Source of the DNA: Paraphoma chrysanthemicola
Taxonomy: Eukaryota; Ascomycota; Dothideomycetes; Pleosporales; Phaeosphaeriaceae
Direction of reading: 5' to 3'
NCBI GenBank assembly: GCA_020744225.1
Contig: JAGMWG010000023.1
Location: 248,001 to 312,000 of the forward strand
Length of the DNA stretch: 64,000 bases
Below the pieces are notes generated by a model. It was not told the origin of the DNA. It worked only from the letters and a program-made list of their open reading frames with translations, and did no database searches. The position numbers and the translations under genes were made by a program. Shown here in pieces: positions 36,701 to 47,476 of the stretch. How positions within the stretch are numbered: position 1 is the first letter of the stretch; every line of letters starts with the position of its first letter.

Positions 36701-37412
36701 TCGTCGGTTCTCCTGTTTTCGCATGCTGAACCTGGCGCTTCAAATCGCCATCGATGAATTCAAACAGCAGAACCTCCTTGTGCTCGCCCTTTTCGGGCTC
36801 AGGCATCGTTATGACGAAATCGCCCGCTTTGCGACCTTGTATGTGATCTTCCTGACCCATCAAGTTGATCTGCAGCATAACCTCGTCCACGTACGCAAAG
36901 TTGATCGCCTTCGGTATTAACGCTGTGATTTGCGCCACATCTTCGATGACGAGCTCGCGCTTGATGTGTCCTTCCACGGTCGCTTTCAGGTTATCTAGAG
37001 TGGTCGCGAGATGCTTGCGTGTGCAACAGAAAGTGTAAACAAGGTTCAGCGCACGATGCACTTGAGCAAGCTTCGTGAAGTGCTCTGGCCATGGGATCGT
37101 GGTTTCGACCAGTGTTGAAGACCCGTGTCTCTGCAAGGCAGGTTTCCCTGCGCCATTCTTCTTCGGCGTTCTCCTTGGCTTCTTGCCGCCATCGTGCAAT
37201 TTGGTCGGGACGGTCGTGGTTGTAGTGACCTCGCCCAGCGCGCCATTTGCCTCATCCTGCCCTTCGGTTTGCACGGCTTCTGCGGCCGGCGACCCCACTG
37301 TTTCTGCATGTTCTTCGCATGTTTTCCGCTTGCGCTTTCGTATGGTCTGGTCTGAGACTGTCGCTGCCTTCAGTCGGGGCATTGTTTGGTCATTGTCGTG
37401 TTCAAAGTGCAT
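33762..37412 (-). CDS. HRQ1: Hrq1-type RecQ4-like DNA helicase
   Basis: ATP-dependent 3'-5' DNA helicase of the Hrq1 family, the fungal counterpart of RecQ4 implicated in interstrand-crosslink repair. It is intronless, 1216 residues. A basic, disordered N-terminus (KRKRK, KKPRRTPKKNG) precedes the conserved domain. Motif I is STSTSSGKS (about 402-410), motif II is DELH (about 515), motif III is SAT (about 554), and motif VI is QQSGRAGR (about 720). The C-terminal MrfA/DUF1998-like region has a zinc-binding cysteine cluster, CHCLEGCMECCTNEMC (about 1068-1085). The tail is acidic and low-complexity. The longest frame starts at 37412; an ATG ten codons downstream is an alternative. The stop lies only 82 bp from the stop of the convergent TcA-like gene, so their 3' UTRs probably overlap. 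Confidence 0.95.
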   Translation of the reverse strand: MHFEHDNDQTMPRLKAATVSDQTIRKRKRKTCEEHAETVGSPAAEAVQTEGQDEANGALGEVTTTTTVPTKLHDGGKKPRRTPKKNGAGKPALQRHGSSTLVETTIPWPEHFTKLAQVHRALNLVYTFCCTRKHLATTLDNLKATVEGHIKRELVIEDVAQITALIPKAINFAYVDEVMLQINLMGQEDHIQGRKAGDFVITMPEPEKGEHKEVLLFEFIDGDLKRQVQHAKTGEPTKATQKLRNEELKMPVFSQKQMMNLIEKRNVKFTSAVNAFLNQCAESSLDAVEKIKEISQAFVPLPTDSRSNTPGPDRALAPSTIPKERKSIPEIVDEIKTLEWYTGQIVPDGHRVFDPQPPIYGDLNFQLSQNMVNALYNTKNITQLYAHQAEAINNLYQGHNVIVSTSTSSGKSLIYQLPVLHQLEQDPETRAMYIFPTKALAQDQRKSMKELLRFMTGLEEVVVETFDGDTPMAERNYIRDEARIIFTNPDMLHITILPQEDAWRTFLQNLRFVVVDELHVYNGLFGAHMAFIMRRLRRICAAVGNRHVKFISCSATVANPEEHMKTIFGVDEVRLTDFDGSPSGRKEFLCWNTPFKDPGDPTSGRGDCMAETAKLFCQLMLRGVRAIAFCRVRKQCEALLAAVKTELTNLERTEVLARVMSYRGGYTPQDRRQIEREMFDGKLIGIVCTSALELGVDIGSLDAVLTVGFPYTIANLRQQSGRAGRRNKDSLSVLIGDCFPTDQYYMSNPDEIFTKPNSALQVDLENMLVVEGHIQCAAHEMPINIDTDVEYFGPLLSKVARERMRRDAQGFYHVNERFLPQPSRFVAIRDTEEDHFAIIDITHGKNTVLEELEASRAFFTLYDGGIFLHQGNTYLVKEFSQERMLAKVEYVKVDWTTQQRDYTDIDPVETEAIRRIPGSKCRAFYGPIKIKQVVYGFFKIDKKRRILDAVQVDNPPIILHSKGMWLDIPRSALEILKSRRLNIAAGIHAAEHAVLSLMPNFVISMPGDVRTECKFAPKEFAKKETQRKRPARLTFYDAKGGASGSGISTKAFEHVDLLLRQACERLEGCHCLEGCMECCTNEMCKHANQVISKAGAKVVVMCLLGREDEIDIDALPWGEEDTVPAGIETVVEAEEVRMAGGRRAILEGDESGSETGMTRVGGGGRWATGAQDVEMKRAKMVDGVWVKVEDDEDDHFSRSIDMYRGERTFIGVHKSK

Positions 37413-38096
37413 GCAGGAGGAGTGGGCTTAGTTCGCGGTCGGGAAATCTATGACGCAATGGCGCACCACGTAGTCTTCGAAGGGAAGCGAGTTGCTCGTG
37501 GGAGAAGAGTTCCGCACTTTACTTGTGCGCCCCGAATTTATTTCATCCTTGTTTCCGGCCAAGGGTGGTGGAAGTGGCGGCCATGACAGTTCCAAACGCG
37601 CATGTCAAGTGGCGCGTTCTCGCGTAGGCACGTGCAACACCTCCCAAATAATAAAGGCTTGGCATTCGGCTTGATATGTCTTCGCATTTGACAATTACAG
37701 GCTCTGGGATTGACACCAGATTTACTCACAGTACCTCACGGAATGACACAACACATTGAATGCATTAGCCAACAATCTCATTCTTCATCGCTACGTTTTC
37801 CACGTTCAACTACCTAGAAAATGCATGCAGAAACGACCGAATCCCCACGAGCATTAACACACCTCCTTGGGTATAAAGCAGCTTAGCATCCCGACCACCT
37901 TGAGATGCAAACATGTACAGAAACAAATCATAACAGGATACCATGGACCTCGTAAATGAAAGAATAGACTCGCTCGCCGGTCCGAATGTATAGTGCATAA
38001 CAGATTAAGGTGACCGAAAAAGATCAAAGGATATAAGATTTCCCCGTTGCGCCGAAGCGCTGACAACAGGGACAGTTTTGTCAAGGGTTCGCTGCA
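37413..38096. other. Intergenic: HRQ1 upstream region / transcription factor 3' end
   Basis: 684 bp between two minus-strand genes. It presumably holds the HRQ1 promoter (toward 37413) and the 3' UTR of the transcription factor gene (toward 38096). No additional coding signal is seen. Confidence 0.45.
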
Positions 38097-41000
38097 TCAC
38101 ATGCTAGCCGCACCGGGGACAAGCATTTCGATGCACTTTGTCAGAAGGTTGCTCGCTTCGTGGAGCAGCTCCCACCTCGTCTTTCTGAACATGTCTCTCA
38201 TGATGATGAGTAGACCCAAGCAGGCATTCCGGTCTACGATCTTCGCGAGATCGTCAGGGGACCTGACACCTCCGACTCGTTTGAGATAACCCATCATATC
38301 TTTGACCTTGTCGTCGTGCTTGGGTAGCATGTAGGGCACCTTGACAGGTCCATCCAGCGCGTAGCCGTAAGACCACACGATGAGTGTTGCAAAGTAGAGT
38401 ACCCAAGGTCGGTTGAGGAGGAAGTCGTCGCGCGCGGAGTAGGAAAATCCCATCGAAGGCGGCGTATTGGGATTCAATGAGTGGTCTCCAGCGACCATGA
38501 CATTGGAAAGGAAATGCAAAGCATAATAGGTCGCGTCCCGCGCACGGGCGGTGGGTGCCCACACTTCCTTCATGCGGCGTTGGGCGCCATTGTAATCCTG
38601 CGGCGTGATGGACCTTCCGAGCAACCTGCCCGCACCAGCATAAATCTGGCAATCGACGATGTCGACATGCATAGCCATGTGTGCGAGGTGGTGTAGCACT
38701 GTCCGTGACTCGAACACGTTCTCATCATCCAGGCCGTTGGAGTAGGTGTATGCATTGGGTGCAGAAAGGTCATTCGGCCGAGCCAGCGAGCTGTCAAAGT
38801 CTTGCTTCCAGAAGTCGAATGCGCGAGTCAGCGAGCCTCTCCACTTGTCGCGTCCACCAAGTGCTTGCGTAACACCGAGAGAGCTGACTTGAAGGTCTCG
38901 TTGGTTCATGTGCCAAGACACGCTAAGCAGACCGGCCATCAGGATCGTGCGACCAAATGAGTTGGTCCGTACGGTCTGCCCGTTGAGAGTCTTCTTGAGA
39001 CCGTCAAGGAAGCTCATGTGCTTGACACCATTGGCATGCAGACTTGCCTCTACACGACCGACTTCCGAGCTGCTGGTTGCAGACCAGAGAGCTTCGTCGC
39101 AAGGCAGGGGTAGACGCATCTCGTGCGCGACCATGACAGCGCTGTGGCCGAACATGGTTGCATGTATACTGTCCATGACAAATGCTGCAAATGCAGCGCG
39201 TCGAGTCGCCTCGTTGGTGATCCAGGAGTTCCACCACTCATCAGGGGTGTTTGCGCCTCCAAGCGAGTTGCTCTTTCCGTCCTTGATGCTGGGAGGAGAG
39301 TCCATTGCGGATCTTCCAATCAAGGAGCTTCCTCTGCGCATAAGTGTAAGGGTAGTTGCGTGGTGGATGTGTGCACGCTCATGCAGGGGACGTGTTGAGT
39401 ACATCTTTTCGAAGATCTCGAGCAAGAGCAGTCCCTGGAAAATCCAGAGTTTGGCCGGCGGTCTAAAGTCAGCGTCCATGAACAGTTCCCACCTGAGATG
39501 CCATGCTAGGAAGTTTGACAGTGCTGAGCATGCTTGAGTGACATCGTGACCGTAGTTCTTCTCCAAGCAGGATGCGCCAAGACACATGATCGACAGCAGC
39601 AGAAGTTCGGGGCAAGTGCTCGCATTGAACGTTGGTTTGTGCAGAATCGGAAGCTGCGGGTGGAAGTGTACCCAGTACGAGCTGATGTATGTTTGCATCA
39701 TGTGAAGGCTCAGCACGTGATGATCATCGTCCTTGTTCCCCTCGAGAATGTCCTCTTTCTGCTTTTTGACAGGTGCATGATCAGTCTCATTGAAGCGTCC
39801 GATGATGAGATCGAGCAAGTCCTTGCGCTTCTCTTCTGAGAGAGCAGACTCGGGGAGGGTAGTGTCCAAAATGCTGTGTACGGCCATGGGATGTGCGGGC
39901 GGTGCAGGATTGTTCAGATAACCAGCAACGGAGGGGTCGTAATTGAAGTACGGCGCCTGCAGACCAATCTGAGATGATGCGCCGGCGACGGGGTTGCCTA
40001 CGCCCTGATAGCTCATTGGCGACTGACCGCCAGGACCGAACTGATTGTCGTTGAACAGCCATGCAGCAAAGTCGTCAGCCATTGCAAACGGCGAGCGACT
40101 GTAGCCTTCGCCACCAAACATTGGAATGGCGTAGGAGGGTGTCTGGTCCATGATAGCTTCCGACACGCCGTTCATCCGCGAATCCAGTTGTGTAGTTGAC
40201 TCGACACCGTTCATTGGAGTCTGGCCGGAGGTGCCATTGTAGTACTGATTTTCTTGGTCTCGCGGCACAGGCGTGCCCGTGTGTGATGGGTATTCTGGTG
40301 GAGGTAAGGAAGAGAAAGGAGGAAAGTTTTGCTGGGACTGGAACCCACTTGCAGAGTTATTCTGATACGTTGTCGAGGCAGCCGAGGGAGGGTAGGACTG
40401 TGAGGGTGTCACAGCGGAGGTGTAGGGCGAGCTCGGGCCGTACGAGGAGGTGTTGGATGTTTGTGCGCGCAGCTCAGGCCGCGTGAAGTTGCCATTACCC
40501 ACATGTGGGGAGTTGTGGAGCGGTGTTCGACCTCCACTGTAGTTACCCAAAGTGGACGGACGCGGTGGGAGTGCAAAGTTCCCGGTGCTCTGGTTCTGCA
40601 AATCATAAGGCTTAGCCTCAGAGCCGCTGCGGTACGCGTCCTCGCTCCCTGTTCTTTGCAACGAGTCGTTTCTGCTAATAGTGGAAGCTGGCGACTGGAA
40701 GCTGGGTGGCGACATTTGGCCGCCTGGACCCGACTGTGTAGCAGACGCCGGTGACTGCAAACCATGTGGAGTGTGTGTCTTCATGCCGGGCGTCTTGCTT
40801 GGAGGCGCACTCTTTCCTCCGAGTGCTGCAGTCACTATAGGATTCAGATTGTGCATGTTGAAGGTGTCCTTGCGCAGCAGCTGCGAGCCGCGCGCCGTGT
40901 GTCTCTCCTTGTGTCGCGCGCACAGGTCTTGCCGTACAAAGGAGCGGTGGCAGTCGGGGAAGTCGCAGTGGTAGATCTGCTTCGGGTTGTCTGGGTCAAG

Positions 41001-41371
41001 TTAGCATTTCACCATGGCCATGCAATGCTGGTGCAGTCTGCAGTCCACTCACGATTCAGCTGGTGGCGGTACAGATGCTCAGCGCGCGAGTAGCTCTTTC
41101 CGCAGCCCTCGTGCGGGCACTCAAACTTCTTGTCAAGGCCCTTCCTGCTGCGTCTGCGCTTCCTGCTGGAGCCTGTAGCCTCGTCGCCATCGCCGCCGTC
41201 TTCGTCGCTTCTGTCGCGACGGCGCCCCCGTCCCTCGCCGCTGTCTGGCGAGGCAGGCGTGGGCGGCTCAGCGGCACCAGCACTTGTCTCCATCTTGTCC
41301 GGGAACTGGGTCTGTATCTTGCCCAATTCTGGGGCGTGCCCTGCGTGCATTGAAAGAATTTGCGCCGTCAT
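38097..41371 (-). CDS. C2H2 zinc-finger, fungal-specific transcription factor
   Basis: Nuclear DNA-binding regulator. Exon 1 is 41053-41371 and exon 2 is 38097-40990, with a 62-nt intron (40991-41052) between the two fingers; the product has 1070 residues. The N-terminus is basic and acidic (SSRKRRRSRKG, a likely nuclear signal). The first C2H2 finger is CPHEGCGKSYSRAEHLYRHQLNH, which crosses the intron (about residues 85-107). The second is CDFPDCHRSFVRQDLCARHKERH (about 114-136). A 350-residue Ser/Pro/Gln/Asn-rich disordered part follows, then the fungal_trans middle homology region (about 500-870, with LLLLSIMCLGASCLEKNYG). The layout matches the klf1/Rsf2-like group (S. pombe Klf1, yeast Rsf2/Tda9), but the precise orthologue and targets are not visible. 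The start could also be an ATG seven codons downstream. Confidence 0.9.
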
Positions 41372-43766
41372 CGCCGGTGGGCGGGTCGTCGGGCAGTCGC
41401 TGGTGCTAGGGCGAGAGTGTGCGCGCGTCTGGGGTAGGTGGAGCTTGTGTAGCGGTGGCGGGGAGCTCGCGTGTGCGGTTGCCGCCGTGTGTTGGTGTTA
41501 GTCAGAACAACTGTGAGGCGCGTCGGAGGAGGGCGAGCATGCTTCTGGAGGCGGGAATCACGCTTGGGGCACGACACAGCAGCAGAGGCGAGTATGAGGA
41601 AGGTGCGCGGGAGAAGGAGCGGGCAGGCACGGCAGATCAGGTACTAGTCTTGAGCACTGCTTGGGCCGTCTTGTCGTCGCGGGCGTGCGTGCGTGCGTGT
41701 TGTGGATGCAGAGCGCGAGAGGGGTGCAGCACTGGGTGCGACTTGGCCAGTAGTACCCTGTCCGATGACTTGCAGCTACGCGGTGGAGTAGCGACTGAGG
41801 GCGTGTGGTCGATGCTGTGTGGAGAGAACCCTGAGCGTGCGCGCGTGGGGAAGCTGAGATTCGAGTGGGAGAAGACGATCAGAGCGCGGGTAGGCCAGTG
41901 GATATGGGAGCCAGAGCCGTGCCGCGGAGAGCAGTATGTAAGCTGCCGCTGCCGTGAGGTGCCAGTGCGCGTTAGCAGGCGGGAGTGGGTTTGGAATGCA
42001 CCAGGGTGCGCGAATCCTATGCCTATTTCTGTGCTTTAGCACTTGGATCTCCGCAGCAGCCGCGATAACAGAGAGCTTGATCCGTCCGAGTGGCTAAAGT
42101 GCGGGCCTCGCGCAGCAACACAGGGAAATGCCTGAAGCACAGATGAGGGGTAGCGAGTAGCGAGAAGCCGGCGGGAGGCGACGACAGCGACAGCAGCAGC
42201 GCGGTAGCCGTCAGCAGCATTTCCAACACCCGGCCGGCGCATGCGCAGTGAGCATGACGGGCCACGGCGCGACGATGCTCAAGCACAAGCACTCCTGCAG
42301 CGCCCGGCAGCCTTCAGTGTGGAGAAGACAGATGCCCGAGCGTTGGCGTGGGGTGACCGCCGTCGAGCGTGGGCGTCTTCCACCCTCTCTGTGGCCGTCA
42401 CGATTTCTCGTAAAGAGACGGGGCCACCTCAAGCGCGCTTCTTGTTGGCTGGGCGCGAGCGAGTTGATATCAACGCGTGCCTGTCATGCACAGGGCTGCA
42501 GTTGTCGCAACCTGCCTCGCATGAGGTTATCGGCACCCAGACACGCCCCGACAACACGCCATCTCCGGTCCTATGTGTCTGCTCAAACTCGAGTCTCGTG
42601 CTGTGCTCCAGTCCGACCTCGCGTTCGCGTCGACCTGTCTTCCATTATGACATGGCGTTGACAATTCAAGGGCCATTCACACACTTCACTGCCAAACCTC
42701 TGTAGCCAAGTCGATACCCGTCGCGCGCTCAGACCCAGATCCAGCACGACTAATTTCCACACCTCATCGCACGTGTGCTGCACACCGCGCCGAATTGCCT
42801 ATTTTCCCATTGGCCAGTCATTCGGCTCGTCGCGCCCGCCGCCCAATTACACGCGCCGCTTCTGACCACCATCCTCGACGCCCTACCCCAGATCATGCGC
42901 AATGCGACGCGGTGGCTGGGACCTGCTGTATTATGGAGGCCAATGGGAGAATAAGTAGAGGTCACTTTGCTTATTTGTATGGAAGAGAGGACCGGAGGGT
43001 CGTGGGTGAGGTGAGGTGATATTGAAAACTTTGCTCGAAAGCAACACACATGGAATGCTGGGCGCCGATAGCGATTTATTTGCTCGGCAGACTCCTGCTA
43101 TGCTGGTGCCTGGAAAACTCCGCGCGTATATGTGTTTACAATTGATGTGTTCGCCCCCAACGCCGCCGATGTGAACCATGCTATCCTAGGCGAACATATC
43201 CATTCCTTGACTTCCGACAGAGCGCCACAATATCACAGTACATTTAGCAACGACAATCTTGCTTTTGCTCTTGCTGTAGTGAGCGTTTCAGGACCAGTCG
43301 GCTGTACTCTTCCTGCATGCAAGCCTGGTCCGTCCATGCTCGCGTGCGTCGGACGTGGTAATTGGTTTCAAGCCCCGCGGAGGCAGAACAACATCGTCTC
43401 CGCGGTGACGATAATCACAGGAGAGGACGATGGATGCTAATCAGAGCATTTTCAGACTGATTTGAAAGAACAGTGGTAGGTTTGAAGCGATGTGGTAGCA
43501 CGGCAGGTGACGTCGGACGAAGAACGTGGTTCAGGTACCACAGCTCAGCAGAGCCGCAGGAACTAGGATGAAGCACACCCCTCGCGTGCCATGAACATTG
43601 CTCTTTCCAGACGACTAGTGAAACAACCGAGCCCGGCATGGGCTCGCACGCCAAATATGGTATCACGTCTAAAAATGCGATTTCCCATTGCGCTTCTCCA
43701 CATGTCTGTGCAGACGACCGCACGACAGCGCGCAACACTGTAGATTATCAACTCGTCGAATAGGGT
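41372..43766. other. 2.4-kb upstream region of the transcription factor gene
   Basis: Long non-coding stretch between the start of the C2H2 factor (minus) and the 3' end of MOB3 (minus). The first about 1.2 kb is GC-rich. Many open frames occur on both strands (for example 41419-42039 plus and 42241-42705 plus), but their composition is that of GC-rich DNA lacking stops, with no domains. It probably holds a long 5' UTR and regulatory region, as is common for fungal regulator genes. Confidence 0.5.
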
Positions 43767-45302
43767 TCAGGCATCTGACTTTGTCTCCTCGGCGGGCTTG
43801 TCGACAGCTTCACTCTTTGTGTCATCTTTCTTCTCTACTATTTTCGACTCCGTGCTTGCGGCGTCCTCCGTCTCGGGCTTTTTGGCTTCGTCTTCAACAG
43901 CGGTCTCTTCCTCTGCCTTGGTTGGATCTACTGACTCTGCATCGGAGGTTTTCGCGTCTGTGTCTTTCGGTTCCTCGGCAGCATTTGAGACATCTTCGTC
44001 TATGCTTTGCTTTTCTTCAGTGTGAGGCGCCGGATCTGCCTTGGCCTCTTCGCTAACACTTTGCTTTTCCGGCTCCTCTCCAGCTTGATCGGTGGCCGGC
44101 ACAGCAGCGGCCGAATCGGCGGCTTCGGCTTCAGCGGTCGGCTCTGCCGTCTCATCGGCCTCTGCGCTTTCGTCATCTTCGGGCGTCGTCTCGAAGATCT
44201 GTGTGACCGGGCGCGGCTGCTCCTTCGAATCATCTTCTTCCTCGGCCTCCTCAACCACCATAGAAATTGCTGTGGCGCCGACTGATGGTGAGTGCCGATG
44301 TCGCTTAGTCGTGCCAGCCGTAGACAAAGTATGGTCCGTGCCACCCTCAATCATTGTAGTGTTGTCATCTTCCGCTCCGGGCCCAGACGGCTCGCGCTTC
44401 AAGATCATAGGTGGCAGAGATGATCTCGAATCAGTGGTTGGCTCAATACCTTCTGCCTCGGCAGGAATGGTATAATTGTCCTCAGGTATCAAGCCGTAGT
44501 AGTCGCACACAGTCTTGAAGAAAACATAAAGCCCTGTGCGTCCCTCCACTTTCCAGAACATGTCGCGGTGCTGGAACCAGGCATGTGCGAAAATGCGATA
44601 GACTCGCCTGAATATATTGGTCAATTGCCGCCCTTGGGAGTGCTGCGTCGACTGATCCGTGCCAAGTGCCAGTCTCGAAGGAAAGTGTTTCGGTGATGTG
44701 AGGGTATTCGCGGCCCAGTCCAAGGTATGGCAGCAGTAATCGATGGCGCAACACGACTTTGGCGGGTCGTGCACAGCGCATAGATACTGCCACTCAGATG
44801 CTCGCATTTCGGGACAGGTGATGGACGAGCAAGGCGGGCTGTCGGAGAACAGTGCGACAATGATCGAATTGACCTTCTGGGTGAGAAAACGGCATAGCTC
44901 GTACAACCATAACGTCTTGTCAACATTCTCAGGTGGTTGTGCCAGCTTCAGCGCCATTTCCTTGTCTACTGCTATCGATCCATTGGAGCCGATGGGATGC
45001 GTGAGGAAGTTGTGTAGAGCTTTGAGGTGTTCGGTGAGCTGGAAAGCCGAGTCGATCTGCCAGTCGCATTAGCATTCATCCCATCCTGTCCAAGCTGAGC
45101 GAGAGCTCACTTCTGACAAATCTACCAGCGGCGGCCCCTCTGCCATATCCTCTGCTCTTGTGCCTGGTCGTATCCTCCGCGCAGCGTTGTGGTCGAGGTT
45201 GCTGAAGAGCTTCTGTTGTTCTGGACTGGCGGATATAGGCGACAGCTGGTCTTCTGGAATAGGCGGAGGGCTCGGCAGGCGTGGAGAAGCTGGTGATGCC
45301 AT
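43767..45302 (-). CDS. MOB3: MOB3/phocein, STRIPAK complex subunit
   Basis: Mob-family adaptor of the phocein (MOB4/MOB3) class, a subunit of the STRIPAK phosphatase-kinase complex that in filamentous fungi controls hyphal fusion and sexual development. Exon 1 is 45111-45302 and exon 2 is 43767-45056, with a 54-nt intron in phase 0; the product has 493 residues. The Mob domain covers about residues 45-255, with the phocein motifs RRIRPGT, CPEMRASEWQYLCAVHDPPK, CCAIDYCCHTLDWAAN, FPSRL, RRVYRIFAHAWFQHR and YGLIPEDNY. It retains Cys and His residues of the Mob zinc site. After residue about 260 comes a long, highly acidic low-complexity tail with many Glu/Ala/Asp repeats, absent from animal phocein. 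It is divergent from ZNG1, 586 bp away. Confidence 0.92.
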
Positions 45303-45888
45303 GTTTGGAAGCGTCGCAGGTGGTACACGTGGGGATGTGGATGTCGAGTCGTGTTGCGCGGCTGTTGTGGTGGATGTCTGTCAGTTGTCGAGATCGCGTC
45401 GAGCTTGCGGCGCAGGGTCGCACTTCGCGACAGGGGTCCATGACACGCGCACTACGCTAACTCCGCGAATGCTTTAGCTCGTACCATGTGCGAATCAGTA
45501 GCCCTACCACCACCCTACGTCACTTCCATATACAATACACATTCGCCGGTCTTAGACATTATTCAGTGAGTCTAGTTTTCCTACGCCTAGGTGGGGAGGT
45601 GGTAATGGGGCGACCTTTACGAGCTATTCGGCTTGTCATGCGGAGTTGAGCTCCGTCCTTTCTTGTCGGAGTATTGTCGTGCACGAGTATGCACCTTTCC
45701 AAATTTCTTCTCTTCCATTGTAACACGCATGTTCTTCCGCTTTCAGACTCGTACTTCTCTTGCTCATCCCCATATCACGGTCTCCATTGTCACCGCTGAT
45801 CAGGATAGTAGTCTTTGATATTTGCACTTCAACACAAAACGCGAATTCATCATCCAGTCAAAGCAGATTGAGGCCTCATTTCGACAAG
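45303..45888. other. Divergent promoter region, MOB3 / ZNG1
   Basis: 586 bp between divergent start codons. Presumed promoters of both genes; no repeat or coding signal noted. Confidence 0.45.
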
Positions 45889-47202
45889 ATGAACGGCGAC
45901 GCCTCAGATGACGAGGTCCCTAGCCTTGTCCAGCCTGAAGCAAGTGCTAAACTCAATACTGATCAAGACGACGAAATCCCGAATCTAATTGCTACCTTGG
46001 ACGAGACAGCAATAAGCAAAGTTCCCATCACTATAGTCACAGGCTATCTCGGCGCTGGCAAGACGACTCTTCTCAACTACATTCTTACCGAGCAACATGG
46101 GAAGAAAATTGCGGTCATTCTCAATGAGTTTGGGGATTGTACGTTACTGCACTGATTGTTCTAATCAGCCATGCTGATACTATTCCCAGCAATCGATATT
46201 GAGAAGCAGCTGACAGTGTCCGACCAAAACACCACCGAAGCTAAGCCCATTCCATTTGTCCCACTTGCAAATGGCTGCATATGTTGCTCTGTCAAGGACG
46301 TCGGCGTGGCAGCCATCGAAAATCTGATGGAGCAACGTGGCGAGCTCTTTGACTACATTCTGCTTGAGACAACAGGTCTTGCAGATCCTGGGAATATTGC
46401 ACCCATGTTCTGGCTCGATGATGGTCTTGGTAGCACCATCTTTCTAGATGGCATTGTGACGCTCGTGGATGCAAAGAATGTCTTGAAGAGCTTAGACGAA
46501 GGCTACGGCGATGAGAAGAAAGAAGATGCACACGATGATCATGGTCCGCTACTTACCACGGCGCATTTACAGATCAGCCACGCCGACGTCATAATCATCA
46601 ACAAGACTGATCTGGTTTCGGAAGCAGAACTTGAAAAGGTTGTCGCACGCATTCGATCTATCAATGGGCTCGCCCGAATAGAAACGACGACAAAAAGCCA
46701 GGTCCCACAGCTTGAAGGATTGGTACTGGATCTGAACGCGTACAACGAGGTCACAGATGCCGACCTCAAGTTCGCGAGTAAAGGCCACAGCCATCTCGAT
46801 GCCGTATGTCGCACGTCATATATGATCACGATGTATCAAAAGCTGATATCCAAGTAGACAATCACCACAAGCACTCTCACCTTCCCACCTCTCACCGAAG
46901 AACAAGTCTCCAGATTCGACTTTTTTCTCCGCACCATACTATGGGAGGAATCCATTCCCGGAGTAACAGACTTTGACACATTCGAGGTCCATCGGCTAAA
47001 GGCGCGAGTGCCACTGCAAAACGGACGCATGTTGTTGATTCAAGGCGTGAGAAACATCTACGACACGAATGAAGTCGACAGGCCAAGTGCGAGTGATGAC
47101 AACGCGAAGCTGGTTTTGATCGGAAGAGGCGTTGGTCAGGACTGCCTCCAAACTAGCCTGGAACAGACATTGGCTGGTGCTACGACGACGGAAGGATCAT
47201 GA
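45889..47202 (+). CDS. ZNG1: Zinc-regulated GTPase metalloprotein activator (COG0523)
   Basis: CobW/COG0523-family GTPase of the ZNG1 (CBWD) type, a zinc chaperone that delivers Zn to methionine aminopeptidase. The three exons are 45889-46138, 46190-46803 and 46858-47202, with introns of 51 and 54 nt; the product has 402 residues. The N-terminus has two acidic DDE(V/I)P motifs. Walker A is GYLGAGKTTLL (about 53-63). The metal-binding CxCC is in GCICCSVK (about 112-117), Walker B and switch region in LLETTGLADP, and the guanine-specificity motif is NKTD (about 218). A His/Asp-rich loop (DAHDDHG) may also bind metal. The C-terminal CobW_C domain is in the last exon (EESIPGVTDFDTFEVHRLKAR, with the ending QDCLQTSLEQ). 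The start ATG at 45889 follows a plausible leader. Confidence 0.93.
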
Positions 47203-47476
47203 GGAAGCGAAAGAAGTCGAAATACAGAAAAATGCCAGAATAAGTATTGGTATGCAGGTATAGATGAATAAACAATCCTTCCAAAAACTCGATTCCTCGT
47301 CATAACAGCGAATACATCCTACTAGACATCCTAAGTGGCAGTAGGTCTGTATTTTACAAACAGGACAAAACTTCGTATCGCATAAGTGAACTTGTCGCTG
47401 CTCTCGTCCTCGCCGCACTTCAACAAAGCTCCGCGTAAGTCCAAAGCATAACAACCATTACTTCCTGTCAGAGAGC

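Noticed and set aside
41419..42039. 206-codon plus-strand open frame upstream of the transcription factor
   Set aside because: GC-rich region with few stops; translated composition is random-looking, with no domain.
42080..42150. tRNA-like A-box (TCCGAGTGGCTAAAG) suggesting a tRNA-Ser or tRNA-Leu
   Set aside because: No matching B-box (GGTTCGANNCC) at the right distance and no cloverleaf stems can be drawn.
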